From CAVZMI01 sp050011775 (GTDB taxonomy: Bacteria > Bacteroidota > Ignavibacteria > UBA10030 > CAVZMI01): a DNA stretch of 64,000 nucleotides. Below are positions 8,157 through 16,639 of the stretch, piece after piece; the first letter of the stretch is position 1, and the number at the start of each line of letters is the position of its first letter. A model generated the notes under the pieces. It did not search any database. It was not told where the DNA came from and worked only from the letters and a program-made list of their open reading frames with translations. The translations under genes and the position numbers were made by a program. The stretch lies in NCBI GenBank assembly GCA_050011775.1, contig JBEKIL010000007.1:178548-242547 (forward strand), given 5' to 3'.

Positions 8157-9776
8157 ATGAATCAACAAAAAGTCATCGGCTCAATTCAATCGGTTAATAG
8201 TGCGATTGTCACCGCACTGATTCGAGAGGATTGTGATAGCCTTACGAAAACGATCGACGGCGAAACGTATAAAATTGCCCAGGTCGGTTCGTATGTGATG
8301 ATGCCTGAATCAGAACGCATTGTCATCGGCATGATCACTGATGTCGAAATCATCGATTATATTACACCGGGAAACACGGCGACTACGAAACGTAAATTGA
8401 TGCATGTCCAGTTGCTTGGGACCGTCGCGGATGGGAAGTTCGAACGTGGTCTGTCAGTTTTTCCAATGGTTGATGGTGCCGTGTATATGACCGATCAGGA
8501 CGACCTTGCAATGATCTTCTCAAAATACCGGGTGGACGATTTTTCTGTCGGCGTCATTTCTCTCTTCGAAAAGGAACGGCAGTATCTCGACCCGAACCGG
8601 TTTTTTGGAAAACATATTGCCGTCCTCGGTTCGACGGGAGCCGGGAAGTCCAGCCTGGTCGCGTCGATTTTTCAGAAGGTCCAGAACTTGAATGATACAC
8701 ACGTGATCATCCTGGATATCCATGATGAATATAGTGCGGCGTTCGAGGGAGTAGGAAATACTCTCCGCATTAACGAGCTTGAGCTTCCATTCTGGCTCAT
8801 GAATTTTGAAGAATTGGAAGAGACGTTCATTGATGAAACCGAAGAATCGGCGCACAGCCAGATCATGGTATTTAAAGATGCAATTCTCGAGGCAAAGAAA
8901 CGCGCCAATCCTCTTCTACGCGATGCACTGACCGTCGATACGCCGGCCTATTTCGATCTTGTAGAGGTCCGTGCGCGTATGCAGGCCTTGGATCGAGAAC
9001 GGATTGCAGGAACAGGCGGTGTGAAAGAGAAGGAAGGACCCTTCTACGGTCAATTCACACGGTTCCTTGTCCGGCTCGACAGCAGGTTAAACGACAAGCG
9101 GTATGAATTCATTTTTAAACCGAAGGTGTTTAGAACATCCGAGACTTTGAAAACAATGCTGACACGTATTTTCGGATTGGATTCAAAAAAGAGAATTACC
9201 GTGATCGACCTCAGCGGCGCTCCTTTCGACGTAGTGAATGTCATTGTATCTCTGCTCGGACGCACAATTTTCGATTTTAATGTCTGGAACCGTCATCGGC
9301 GTGATTTCCCCGTGATGATCGTCTTTGAAGAAGCTCATAATTACCTGCCGAGTATCGCGACGTCGAGTAATCGTTCTGCAAAAAAAACGGTAGAGAGAAT
9401 CGCAAAAGAAGGACGAAAGTACGGAGTCGGATGCATGATCATCAGTCAGCGTCCTGCCGAAGTTTCCGAGACGATTCTTGCCCAATGCAATAATTATGTC
9501 ACAATGCGGCTGACAAATCCGAACGATCAGAATTACGTCAAGAAGCTCGTCCCGGATGCACTTGCAAGTCTTATCGATATTCTTCCATCGCTTCGGCAGG
9601 GGGAGGCACTGTTCCTCGGCGATGCGGCGCCGCTGCCTGTTCGTGTAATGATCGATTTTCCATCTCCGGCTCCGAACAGCTCTGATATCATGTTTTACGA
9701 ACGTTGGAAACATCGTGAGTATGAAACGAATGTCAGCGATGTCGTCGAGCGGTGGTGGCGGCAGGAACGGGCATAA
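8157..9776 (+). CDS. HerA-like hexameric ATPase (DUF87/HAS-barrel)
   Basis: This 539-residue protein has an N-terminal beta-barrel (HAS-like, residues 1-115, opening QQKVIGSIQSVNSAIVTALI) and a FtsK/HerA-type ATPase core. Walker A is GSTGAGKSS at about 158-166, Walker B with the extra glutamate is VMIVFEEAHNYLP at about 384-396, and an arginine-finger-type segment is EGRKYGVGCMIISQRPAE. HerA ATPases pump DNA together with the NurA nuclease in end resection. Bacterial homologues also serve in defence with partner effectors. No NurA, SIR2 or nuclease gene lies next to it: the flanking genes encode a POT transporter and YihY. Its job here is therefore open. The start follows GAAAGG. Confidence 0.85.
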   Translation: MNQQKVIGSIQSVNSAIVTALIREDCDSLTKTIDGETYKIAQVGSYVMMPESERIVIGMITDVEIIDYITPGNTATTKRKLMHVQLLGTVADGKFERGLSVFPMVDGAVYMTDQDDLAMIFSKYRVDDFSVGVISLFEKERQYLDPNRFFGKHIAVLGSTGAGKSSLVASIFQKVQNLNDTHVIILDIHDEYSAAFEGVGNTLRINELELPFWLMNFEELEETFIDETEESAHSQIMVFKDAILEAKKRANPLLRDALTVDTPAYFDLVEVRARMQALDRERIAGTGGVKEKEGPFYGQFTRFLVRLDSRLNDKRYEFIFKPKVFRTSETLKTMLTRIFGLDSKKRITVIDLSGAPFDVVNVIVSLLGRTIFDFNVWNRHRRDFPVMIVFEEAHNYLPSIATSSNRSAKKTVERIAKEGRKYGVGCMIISQRPAEVSETILAQCNNYVTMRLTNPNDQNYVKKLVPDALASLIDILPSLRQGEALFLGDAAPLPVRVMIDFPSPAPNSSDIMFYERWKHREYETNVSDVVERWWRQERA

Positions 9777-9787
9777 GGTGTACGTGC

Positions 9788-10726
9788 ATGCCATTGCATC
9801 CTGCAGCATCTTTTTTATCGTTCATACACCGGGTTTTTCAAACGTTGAGGGAATGGAGTACCTATTATATCACCGGTCTGTACCGGAAAATCCTCCAGCA
9901 TGATATCCTTTTTTATGCCTCGGGTATCGCGTTCAACGGGTTGATGTGTCTCATTCCGTTTCTTCTTCTAACGACGTCTATCTTTGGAACGGTATTAAAT
10001 TCTTCAAGGTCGGCATTGAACGGCCTGGATGAAGTCCTCTCAAATCTCTTTCCTGCGCAGCTCTATTCACCAAAGCTCCGGCAGATCGCCACAGAAATTA
10101 TTCGGGATGTAATCTTTTATCGTAAATCGATGGGGCTGCTGGGAAGTGTGGCATTGCTGGGAACCGTCGCTGCGCTTTTTGGGTCTGTTCGAACGGTTCT
10201 CCATCACATTTATGGTATCACGAAACAACCGCGGTTAATAATCGGCCAATTCCGCGATTGGGGAATGGCTTTTATGATAGGAATTTTATTTTTGGTGATG
10301 AACGGATTTACATGGCTGGTATCGTTTGCGATGAAGTCGGGATTTTTTATGGTTCAAAAGGGGACTCTTGAATACCTCGTGTTGAATACAACACTTGTAT
10401 ATGTTGTTAGTTTTGTCGTCACATTCTCCACCTTTTACTTCATCTATCGGCTCATTCCGTATGAAATACCGCCCCGCAGAGTCGTGAGGGTCTCATCGCT
10501 CACAACAGCGGTTCTCTGGGAGGTGGCGGGGCGGCTTTTCGCATTTTATTTAGTGACATTCCAATCGTATCGCTCTGTATATGGTGCATATGCATTCTTT
10601 GCTGTCGGTCTGTTCTGGATTTATCTCACCAGTATTATTTTTGTCGTTGGGGCGACGATCGGACAGCTATCATACGAACGGTTCTACTTGTCCTCCCGAC
10701 CTCCTTCTCCATCCGCCTTTAGCTGA
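9788..10726 (+). CDS. YihY/BrkB-family inner-membrane protein
   Basis: This 312-residue multi-pass protein starts at the ATG at 9788, preceded by AAGGTG, 11 bp after the HerA-like gene. The family core is visible from residue 50: FYASGIAFNGLMCLIPFLLL, then SVALLGTVAALFGSVRTVLHHIYG, and the C-terminal block YRLIPYEIPPRRVVRVSSLTTAVLWEVAGRLFAFYLV followed by YGAYAFFAVGLFWIYLTSIIFVVGATIGQL. About six membrane helices are expected. The family was once mislabelled ribonuclease BN; its true function is unresolved. It is probably co-transcribed with the upstream ATPase. Confidence 0.85.
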   Translation: MPLHPAASFLSFIHRVFQTLREWSTYYITGLYRKILQHDILFYASGIAFNGLMCLIPFLLLTTSIFGTVLNSSRSALNGLDEVLSNLFPAQLYSPKLRQIATEIIRDVIFYRKSMGLLGSVALLGTVAALFGSVRTVLHHIYGITKQPRLIIGQFRDWGMAFMIGILFLVMNGFTWLVSFAMKSGFFMVQKGTLEYLVLNTTLVYVVSFVVTFSTFYFIYRLIPYEIPPRRVVRVSSLTTAVLWEVAGRLFAFYLVTFQSYRSVYGAYAFFAVGLFWIYLTSIIFVVGATIGQLSYERFYLSSRPPSPSAFS

Positions 10727-10732
10727 TTTCGG

Positions 10733-10790
10733 CGGTCTACGACCCCTACGGGTCTGTAGACTCTACGAGCCGTAGGCCGTAGGGCCTCTA
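10733..10790. repeat. Nested palindromic sequence between convergent genes
   Basis: GTCTAC at 10735-10740 pairs with GTAGAC at 10756-10761 around ACCC/GGGT, and CCCTACGG also pairs with CCGTAGGG further on (about 10780). The result is a chain of alternative hairpins. There is no T-run, so it is more likely a dispersed palindromic repeat than a plain terminator. The remaining sequence to 10864 shows nothing recognisable. Confidence 0.45.
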
Positions 10791-10864
10791 TAAGGACAGG
10801 TCATCGGGATCGGGATTTGGCAACCTAGCATTTGAGATTTTGATTCCCTTTAGGTACTCTCTTT

Positions 10865-12703
10865 TTATTCCTCGCGTGTAATTGTAATCCCCCATGCTTC
10901 GGGATCGTCAGGAGGATCATCATTCCAGTCTTCGAAGGAGTGCGAATCATCTGTCTTATAGTGAACCTGATACTCACCTTTATCCAAAAGGAATGTCGTA
11001 TTTACCATCCGATTTTTTCGGGCACCACCTGCGTGTGTGGTCATGGCGTAGGTCATTTCCCACACTACTTTTCCGCTACGGATATCCTCGATCCATCCAT
11101 AGTCGGATAGTTCATGGTCGCTTCCTTCGCCGAGTGCATAGATATGAATTCGTGCTGGTTTCTGCAGCGTGAAGGAAGACGTCCGATGTTCATCATCCCT
11201 CATCTGTGTGAGTTGAGCGAGAAAGGGGGATATCGGCTCGACCGCGCTCACCTTTGACGGATCGAACCATTCACCGTTCCCATAGATTGTCACGCCGTAA
11301 TGTTCGGCATCGCTGGGTGGATCGTCATTCCATTCACCATATGCGTGCGAGTCATCTGTTCTATAATAGAGGATGTATTTTCCTCGTGGAAGAGTAATAA
11401 CTTCATCTACCATCCTGTTTTTAGACGCGCCGCCGGCATGCAATGTTTTTTTCGATTCCATTGTCCATACTCGCTGGCGATCCTTCGCGTTAACGATCCA
11501 GGCGTAATCGGCCATCTTTTCGGGCGAGTTCGACCGTTCGCCGATGGCATAGATACGTATGTGTTCTTCGGATTTTAAGATAAAACCGGCGCTCAGAGTC
11601 TGATCATCATGAACATGAATCAGCTGCGCGATTATATTTCGATTCTCCTTGACTTCTTTGAGTGAAAAAGCATTCTTCTCGGTGTCTTTCAAGATTGTCA
11701 ACGTAATCCCGTACATTAAGGGATCGCTCGGAGGTGGTGAGTTCCAATCTGCCGGCGAGTGGGAATCATCAGTGACGAATGTGACTACATAGTCTCCTGA
11801 AGGAAGGGTGAGGGTTTCATCAATTTTCATATTTTTTATTGCCCCGCCGGCGTGCTCGCAACGATCAGATGTCATCTCCCACACACGCTTACGCGACTCT
11901 GTTTCGATAATCCAACCATAATCGAACATCTCTTCATGTTCGCGTCCTTCTCCTATCGCATAAATTCGGAACCGAACAGCTTTTGAGAGATGGAATCCTT
12001 TTTCAACATGGGCTCCATCGCCTATGCCAGTAATGGCCATGACGGTATTGTCAAGTTGCTGCGGGGGTATGAAATTGCGGACACTGTTGACTTCGGAGGA
12101 TTGTACATAAATTTCCATTCCATAGTTGCGCGCCTGTTCTTCCCATTCTTTTCTCCACGAATGATCACCAATGCCGAACAGATGAAAGAACCACATCCAT
12201 CGGTTGTGAGAACGCTGCCGGCCATATTCATCATTGAGCTGTCGCCTGTCGATGTTCATCAGTGATTTCGATAGAGCTGCATCGACATAATATCCGTAAT
12301 TGCAGAAATATGCCTCGTACGATCCTTTGTTGAGATCGATATATTGATCGGAAATGCGATAGTTTCCTTCGCGATGGCTGTTGTCATATGTCATTTCCCA
12401 GACCACATTTCTTGTTGAAGCATCTATAATCCAACCGTACGCGAACATTCTTTCGGTTTCATCCCAGGAATTCCTGTCTGAGATACCTCCCCCGCGCGCA
12501 TAGATGTGAACACGCATATTGTTCGGTATAGTGAAGCCCTGCTGCCGCATTTCCATGGACGTGAATTCTTTTAAGGAGACTATTGATCGTTCTTCAGCGC
12601 GTATTTCCTCAATACAGGCCTGGAAGAAAATGGTGAGTACTACTCCAAGAAGAATGTAGATGTTTCCGGTTTTCCGATGCATCTGAGACCTATGGCCACT
12701 CAT
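10865..12703 (-). CDS. Exported protein with four copies of an unnamed beta-rich domain
   Basis: This 612-residue protein starts at the ATG at 12703, six bases after GGGAGG. A hydrophobic segment, YILLGVVLTIFFQAC, near residue 15 is a signal peptide or lipoprotein-like anchor. The body holds four related units of about 110 residues; the first is divergent and carries a longer insertion. Each unit runs: an I-x-I-Y-A-x-G-E-G strand, D-Y-G-W-I, R-x-V-W-E-M, then HAGGA-x-KN and a LP-x-G-x-Y strand, TDDSH, WN-x-x-PP-x-DP, YG-I-T-I. The DDSH and PPxDP motifs are strictly kept in the last three units. I do not recognise the domain. It is probably periplasmic or on the surface. It is divergent from the TPR-receiver gene. 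Confidence 0.65.
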   Translation of the reverse strand: MSGHRSQMHRKTGNIYILLGVVLTIFFQACIEEIRAEERSIVSLKEFTSMEMRQQGFTIPNNMRVHIYARGGGISDRNSWDETERMFAYGWIIDASTRNVVWEMTYDNSHREGNYRISDQYIDLNKGSYEAYFCNYGYYVDAALSKSLMNIDRRQLNDEYGRQRSHNRWMWFFHLFGIGDHSWRKEWEEQARNYGMEIYVQSSEVNSVRNFIPPQQLDNTVMAITGIGDGAHVEKGFHLSKAVRFRIYAIGEGREHEEMFDYGWIIETESRKRVWEMTSDRCEHAGGAIKNMKIDETLTLPSGDYVVTFVTDDSHSPADWNSPPPSDPLMYGITLTILKDTEKNAFSLKEVKENRNIIAQLIHVHDDQTLSAGFILKSEEHIRIYAIGERSNSPEKMADYAWIVNAKDRQRVWTMESKKTLHAGGASKNRMVDEVITLPRGKYILYYRTDDSHAYGEWNDDPPSDAEHYGVTIYGNGEWFDPSKVSAVEPISPFLAQLTQMRDDEHRTSSFTLQKPARIHIYALGEGSDHELSDYGWIEDIRSGKVVWEMTYAMTTHAGGARKNRMVNTTFLLDKGEYQVHYKTDDSHSFEDWNDDPPDDPEAWGITITREE

Positions 12704-12806
12704 AAAACCCTCCCGTACGATAAAAAATCGCCTTCCAGGGTGAAACGCCACCCTCTCTACGCTATACGGCAAGTCCATGAATTTGTTACATTTTATGAAG
12801 ATTCTA

Positions 12807-12835
12807 TTGACTTTCAAAGGTTCTCTCTCTATATT
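12807..12835 (+). promoter_or_regulatory. Sigma70-type promoter of the TPR-receiver gene
   Basis: TTGACT at 12807-12812 and TATATT at 12830-12835 have exactly 17 bp between them, 45 bp before the start codon. It is one of the clearest promoters in the window. Confidence 0.65.
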
Positions 12836-12880
12836 TAAAAACAAATATTTAAATGACCCTCATTTCATCCTGGGAACATC

Positions 12881-13894
12881 ATGGCAGCGGCAGAATTGAC
12901 ACCCAGTAAACGGGCACTCCTTGGTCAACACCTTAAAGCAGCGGATGGCTTATTGAAAGCCGGACAATTTACAGAAGCGGAGGAAGAGGTTCAAAAAGCT
13001 CTGGAAATTGATCCGACGAATATTTTTGCCAAGGCTTACGCTGATCGTATACGAACCGCGCTCCTGCAGGCTCAACAGGAACAAGCACAGGCACAGGCAC
13101 AAGCTCAAGCACAGGCAGCACAGGCTCAGGCTCAACAGGTAACCTACATAGAGGCACCGGCAGTATCGGAAGAAGCGCTCCGTGAATACCAGCTGCGAGT
13201 AGAGAATGTGTGGGAAGACGGACAGAAATCGCCTGAAGAAGAAAATATGCTTGTTGAGCTGCGAGTACGGCTTGGAATTCCCGAGGAAGTTCATCAGAGA
13301 ATGCAAAAGAAAGCGCAGATCGATGCGTATCTCCATGCTATTAAAGCAGCATGGCATGAAGGCGAATCAATCGATACGGCCGCAGCAGGTTTGGATGATC
13401 TCAGAAAGAAATATCTTATAACGGTCGAAGAGCATCTCGGACTTGAAGGAAGAATCCTATTTGAGCTTCGAGCCGATCGATCGAAAGGAAAAATCCTCGT
13501 TGTGGATGACGATAAAGAGCTTCTCTGGCTGATTCGAAATACGCTCTCGGATGAAGGATATCTTGTGGTCACAGCCACGAGCGTTGAAGAGGCAATGGAC
13601 ATTCTTTCTTCGAGTATCCCCGACCTCATTCTTTCCGATATCAATTTCCCGAAACCGGGTATCGGAGGATTTACATTCTACGAACGACTCCGGAAGGATA
13701 ACCGGTTTGTGAATGTCCCGTTTCTTTTCCTGAGCGGTATGGATGATGAGATGGTGGTGCGGACAGGAAGGAAAATGGGTGTCGATGAATATCTGGTGAA
13801 ACCGCTCGAACCGGAAGCACTTCTCGCTTCAATCGAGGGAAAGCTCAGACGGTACCGCGAATTACGACAGGCGTTCAAAGACGCAAAACATTAA
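12881..13894 (+). CDS. TPR - Gln/Ala linker - response-regulator receiver protein
   Basis: This 337-residue cytoplasmic protein has an N-terminal tetratricopeptide region (ADGLLKAGQFTEAEEEVQKALEIDPTNIFAKAYADRI). A low-complexity linker of about 20 Gln/Ala residues (67-86) follows, encoded by a CAGGCW hexanucleotide repeat at roughly 13066-13137. A mid region lacks recognisable motifs. The C-terminal receiver domain begins at KILVVDDDKELL, with the phospho-acceptor D253 in LILSDINFP and the conserved lysine near 307 in YLVKPLEP. It has no DNA-binding or enzymatic output, so it probably acts by protein contact. No histidine kinase gene is nearby. A terminator follows. Confidence 0.8.
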   Translation: MAAAELTPSKRALLGQHLKAADGLLKAGQFTEAEEEVQKALEIDPTNIFAKAYADRIRTALLQAQQEQAQAQAQAQAQAAQAQAQQVTYIEAPAVSEEALREYQLRVENVWEDGQKSPEEENMLVELRVRLGIPEEVHQRMQKKAQIDAYLHAIKAAWHEGESIDTAAAGLDDLRKKYLITVEEHLGLEGRILFELRADRSKGKILVVDDDKELLWLIRNTLSDEGYLVVTATSVEEAMDILSSSIPDLILSDINFPKPGIGGFTFYERLRKDNRFVNVPFLFLSGMDDEMVVRTGRKMGVDEYLVKPLEPEALLASIEGKLRRYRELRQAFKDAKH

Positions 13895-13922
13895 TTCTCG
13901 GCGATTACGATTATCTATGATC

Positions 13923-13951
13923 CGGCCCGGCTTCGATTACCGGGCCGTTTT
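13923..13951 (+). terminator. Rho-independent terminator after the TPR-receiver gene
   Basis: CGGCCCGG at 13923-13930 and CCGGGCCG at 13940-13947 form a perfect 8-bp stem with a 9-nt loop, followed by TTTTATTT. Confidence 0.85.
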
Positions 13952-13996
13952 ATTTAATACGGTAACCCCGTCTGATTGCTGCGTAATCACGACGGA

Positions 13997-14860
13997 TTAT
14001 ACACTAATCCGTCGGGAGAGAATGAATTTTCTGTATAGGATAGTGAAGATAAAAAATATATTCATCACAATAGTATTTAACAGGAGATAGAGCGAAAGGT
14101 TGCCGAGAATTGAACAGCACGCAAGCAAAGCAAGCTCTGTTCCTAATCCGAGAAATCCTGAAAGTCGAAGCGCAACAGTATTTCTGTACCACCGGATCAT
14201 AACCTCATCATGCGGCGAAAACGTCGTAAGGTTTTTCCGTCCAAGACACCACCGGTCGATTCCCGCCATAAGACGATCCTGCCAACCGTAAATAACAAGA
14301 TACATTTTTTGCAGAAAGAGAGCGATCGGATCCGCTCTTCGGTCGGCTTCGGAAATTTTCTCGTCTGTACGGTTTATAATATATTGTTCTTCGAGATGAA
14401 GATATTTAACATGATAAAAAACGTGATATGAAACGCGGAGAGTCATTCCCATAAATCCTGTAATTGCTAAAACGATCACTGTGAATCCTCCGTGCAGATT
14501 GATGATCAGACCGGAAAACAAAGTTGCATTAACAACCACATCTCCCAATGAATCGAGGAACCTCCCGCGGCGGCTGTACATCTGTTTTGCACGGGCCAGC
14601 TGACCGTCGGCCGAATCGAGAATATCCTTCGCTTCGATGAGGATTGCAGCCAGGATTGTACCTGTATACGTTCTGAATCCATAACACCCTGCTGCAAGTA
14701 ATCCTGCTACAATCGCTGCAATCGTCAAGTGGTTTGGAGTCACGGATGTGGTGTAAAGCAATCGAACGATCTTACCCGCGATCGGACGAATCAGATACGT
14801 GTTGATGATTTCATCCGACCGGCGCGATTTGATCGAAGCCTCGTACCTGTAAGGTTTCAT
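13997..14860 (-). CDS. CDP-alcohol phosphatidyltransferase family protein
   Basis: This 287-residue inner-membrane enzyme carries the complete family motif D82-x2-D85-G86-x2-A89-R90-x8-G99-x3-D103-x3-D107 (DSADGQLARAKQMYSRRGRF then LDSLGD), so it should transfer a phospho-alcohol from a CDP-activated donor. Several membrane spans follow. The preceding gene on this strand encodes a sugar/alcohol-phosphate nucleotidyltransferase, which likely makes the CDP-alcohol, for example for an inositol- or choline-type polar head group. Which alcohol is used cannot be read from sequence. Oddly, its first coding bases (14787-14845) are duplicated at 15100-15158, next to the nucleotidyltransferase gene, and about 250 bp of non-coding DNA lies between. 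Confidence 0.85.
   Translation of the reverse strand: MKPYRYEASIKSRRSDEIINTYLIRPIAGKIVRLLYTTSVTPNHLTIAAIVAGLLAAGCYGFRTYTGTILAAILIEAKDILDSADGQLARAKQMYSRRGRFLDSLGDVVVNATLFSGLIINLHGGFTVIVLAITGFMGMTLRVSYHVFYHVKYLHLEEQYIINRTDEKISEADRRADPIALFLQKMYLVIYGWQDRLMAGIDRWCLGRKNLTTFSPHDEVMIRWYRNTVALRLSGFLGLGTELALLACCSILGNLSLYLLLNTIVMNIFFIFTILYRKFILSRRISV
14787..14845. repeat. Direct repeat, copy A (5' end of CDP-alcohol phosphatidyltransferase gene)
   Basis: These 59 bp match 15100-15158 at 56 positions. The three differences are all third-codon changes (TAC/TAT, TCG/TCA, TCG/TCA), so both copies encode YEASIKSRRSDEIINTYLIR. Confidence 0.9.
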
Positions 14861-15065
14861 TCATATCTCAAATAACAATCCATTTGAATATATAATCGAT
14901 GTTACACAGAATATCAATTGTTTTTTTAATATTGTTTCGGTTTTCGTTTTTAGTGCTTCGTATTTCTGATGAACACCAAATAAAATTTATCCTATGAGTA
15001 ATACGAGTTATTTATTATGCCTCGGGAGGAGGACCTCCCTCGGAACATTCTTTTTAAATAGCAAG

Positions 15066-15182
15066 TTATGAGGGAGCTCCGCTCCCGAGGATAGAATACC
15101 GAATCAGATACGTGTTGATGATTTCATCTGACCGGCGCGATTTGATTGAAGCCTCATATTGATAAGTATTTTGACCGGTCAT
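15066..15182 (-). pseudogene. Orphan 5' end of a CDP-alcohol phosphatidyltransferase gene
   Basis: An ATG at 15182 follows immediately on the TAA of the nucleotidyltransferase gene, the tight junction expected of an operon. It encodes MTGQNTYQ and then the same 20 residues found at positions 6-25 of the intact enzyme. It runs into unrelated palindromic sequence (YSILGSGAPS) and stops at 15066. The intact gene starts about 205 bp further on with a different first five residues. The gap 14861-15065 holds an inverted repeat built on CCTCGGGAG/CTCCCGAGG (15019-15090) and an AT-rich stretch that may supply a new promoter for the intact gene. Confidence 0.75.
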
Positions 15183-15923
15183 TTATACTCCTAGCAGTGG
15201 AAGGACATCACGTTCGGCGGTTTCGATATCTGCCGCAGTATCAATCTCGATGCAGGCAAGTCCTGCCGTATCTAGAGCAAATATTTCCTCGCCACTATCG
15301 ATAAGCTCCTGAAAACTTGCTTCGTACCATTCATCGACCCTTTGCTCTTGGTGAATTCGTCGTTGTAAAATTTTGAAAAGCTTCCGGACCGCCTGCTTTG
15401 AAAAACGTTCAATACCGATCGATTCACCCGAGGCACGGCTGGAATCTATATCTTTTGAAATTCTGAGGATTCGATTTCCGGTATCGGTCAGGACTTTGAT
15501 TTCTTCTGCGCCGAGCAGATGGCTCGGACGAAGCAGAAGAATATTCTGTCGTTGTGATGAAAGAAGATGCCAGATAAGCCGCGGATCGAAAAGTATATCG
15601 CCGTCGAGAAGAATAACCTCGTCATCAAGAACATATTGCTGTATCAGAAGAAGCGAATATGCATTATTCGTTGTATCATAGATGGGATTTTCTACACATG
15701 TCAGTGCCTTTTTTGGGTATGTGTTGTTGCAGAACGAAATAACCGATTGGGCCTGATATCCAACGACGATTATGATGTCGTTAATATCATAGGCACAAAG
15801 TGCATCAATAGTTCTCTGTAAGAGAGACCGACCGCCGACCGGGAGCAGGCATTTTGGAATCGTATCGGTAATAGGCCGCAGCCGCGTTGCTGCCCCGGCG
15901 GCAAGAATCACAGCCTTCATCAT
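15183..15923 (-). CDS. Sugar/alcohol-phosphate nucleotidyltransferase (LicC/IPCT-like)
   Basis: This 246-residue cytoplasmic enzyme carries the nucleotidyltransferase signature AVILAAGAATRLRPITDTIP followed by KCLLPVGGRSLLQR. It also has the metal-binding LLDGDILFDPRLI and the EIDTAADIETAERDV ending typical of cytidylyltransferases acting on choline phosphate or inositol phosphate. It probably forms a CDP-alcohol, used by the CDP-alcohol phosphatidyltransferase downstream. A GDP- or UDP-sugar role cannot be excluded. Its stop codon abuts the truncated copy of the phosphatidyltransferase start. Confidence 0.8.
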   Translation of the reverse strand: MMKAVILAAGAATRLRPITDTIPKCLLPVGGRSLLQRTIDALCAYDINDIIIVVGYQAQSVISFCNNTYPKKALTCVENPIYDTTNNAYSLLLIQQYVLDDEVILLDGDILFDPRLIWHLLSSQRQNILLLRPSHLLGAEEIKVLTDTGNRILRISKDIDSSRASGESIGIERFSKQAVRKLFKILQRRIHQEQRVDEWYEASFQELIDSGEEIFALDTAGLACIEIDTAADIETAERDVLPLLGV

Positions 15924-15940
15924 GTCAGTATCCCAATTGA

Positions 15941-16200
15941 GTCCCGTTAGGGACGGTATGTTTATAGAAAACGTATTTTAATATATATATAAACCCTGAA
16001 AGGGTGACATGTGTAGAATGCCACATAAGCCAAAGGCTATCGCCACATGCCGCACTTTCAGTGCTCACACGTTTCAATTTTTCATCAGTCTACAAATATG
16101 TCGCACCTACGGTGCTTTCCACCTATGATGTCAATGGCATTATATTTTGCGCACCTTCGGTACTCCCTTCCAAATGAGAAAACTCTCAGGCTGATAAGCG
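15941..16200. repeat. Array of short hairpin repeats (REP-like family 1)
   Basis: The region between the nucleotidyltransferase gene and the next gene (15924-16204) has no gene. It holds at least five units of about 45-60 bp. Each has a 5-6 bp stem such as GTCCCGTTAGGGAC (15941-15954), ACCCTGAAAGGGT (15993-16005) and GCACCTACGGTGC, followed or preceded by a conserved TATGTTTATAGAAA/ACATGTGTAGAA-type spacer. Units occur in both orientations. Similar units recur at 16640-16900, 17890-18150, 34320-34640 and 51424-51526. Confidence 0.7.
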
Positions 16201-16204
16201 ACAT

Positions 16205-16567
16205 CTAACCTTCGCTTGGATCGGAAATCCCTAAATCTGATCTTATATATGTAATAATTATCAACGCGTCATCGATCGGATATATTGAAGGCGATTCAAA
16301 CGTATCGCTGATTCGTGCCTGAAGCCTGAGAAGCGCTTCCTGAACATCGGGAGGAATCTGTTTCTCAGGAACGAATCGGCGAATTTGATGCATTGTATCT
16401 GCCGGATAATCGGGGCGCGGGTATTTTTTAAGCCAGTACCTCAAGGCACAGCCGACAGCTCGTCGCGCTGCTGTCCGTGCCTTGCCGGCATTTCCCGATG
16501 ATTGTGCTTCTCTCGCACGAACGAGTTCACGGTTGATATCGGTATTGAATTGTTCAGGAATCATCAT
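16205..16567 (-). CDS. Small helical protein of unknown function (HEPN-like appearance)
   Basis: This 120-residue, mostly helical, probably soluble protein contains AREAQSSGNAGKARTAARRAVGCALRYWLKKY, resembling the long helix of HEPN-type proteins that begin with a small helix-turn of charged residues. The rest (PDVQEALLRLQARISDTFES) is also helical. The catalytic R-x4-6-H of HEPN ribonucleases is not visible, so the resemblance may be only structural. It is bounded on both sides by REP-like arrays and has no functional neighbour. Either of two adjacent ATG codons could be the start. Confidence 0.5.
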   Translation of the reverse strand: MMIPEQFNTDINRELVRAREAQSSGNAGKARTAARRAVGCALRYWLKKYPRPDYPADTMHQIRRFVPEKQIPPDVQEALLRLQARISDTFESPSIYPIDDALIIITYIRSDLGISDPSEG

Positions 16568-16639
16568 TATTGAATTAAAGAGAAAATCTATTTCTTAAAT
16601 TAAACGAGTTATTTCAATAATTACTTTTCCATTATAGAT

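Noticed and set aside
8157..9776. HerA-like gene as part of a defence island
   Set aside because: Neighbours are a peptide transporter and YihY; there is no nuclease, SIR2 or methylase gene nearby.
9183..9809. Leftward open frame of about 208 codons over the HerA-like gene
   Set aside because: Shadow of the conserved ATPase coding strand; no family features or ribosome binding site.
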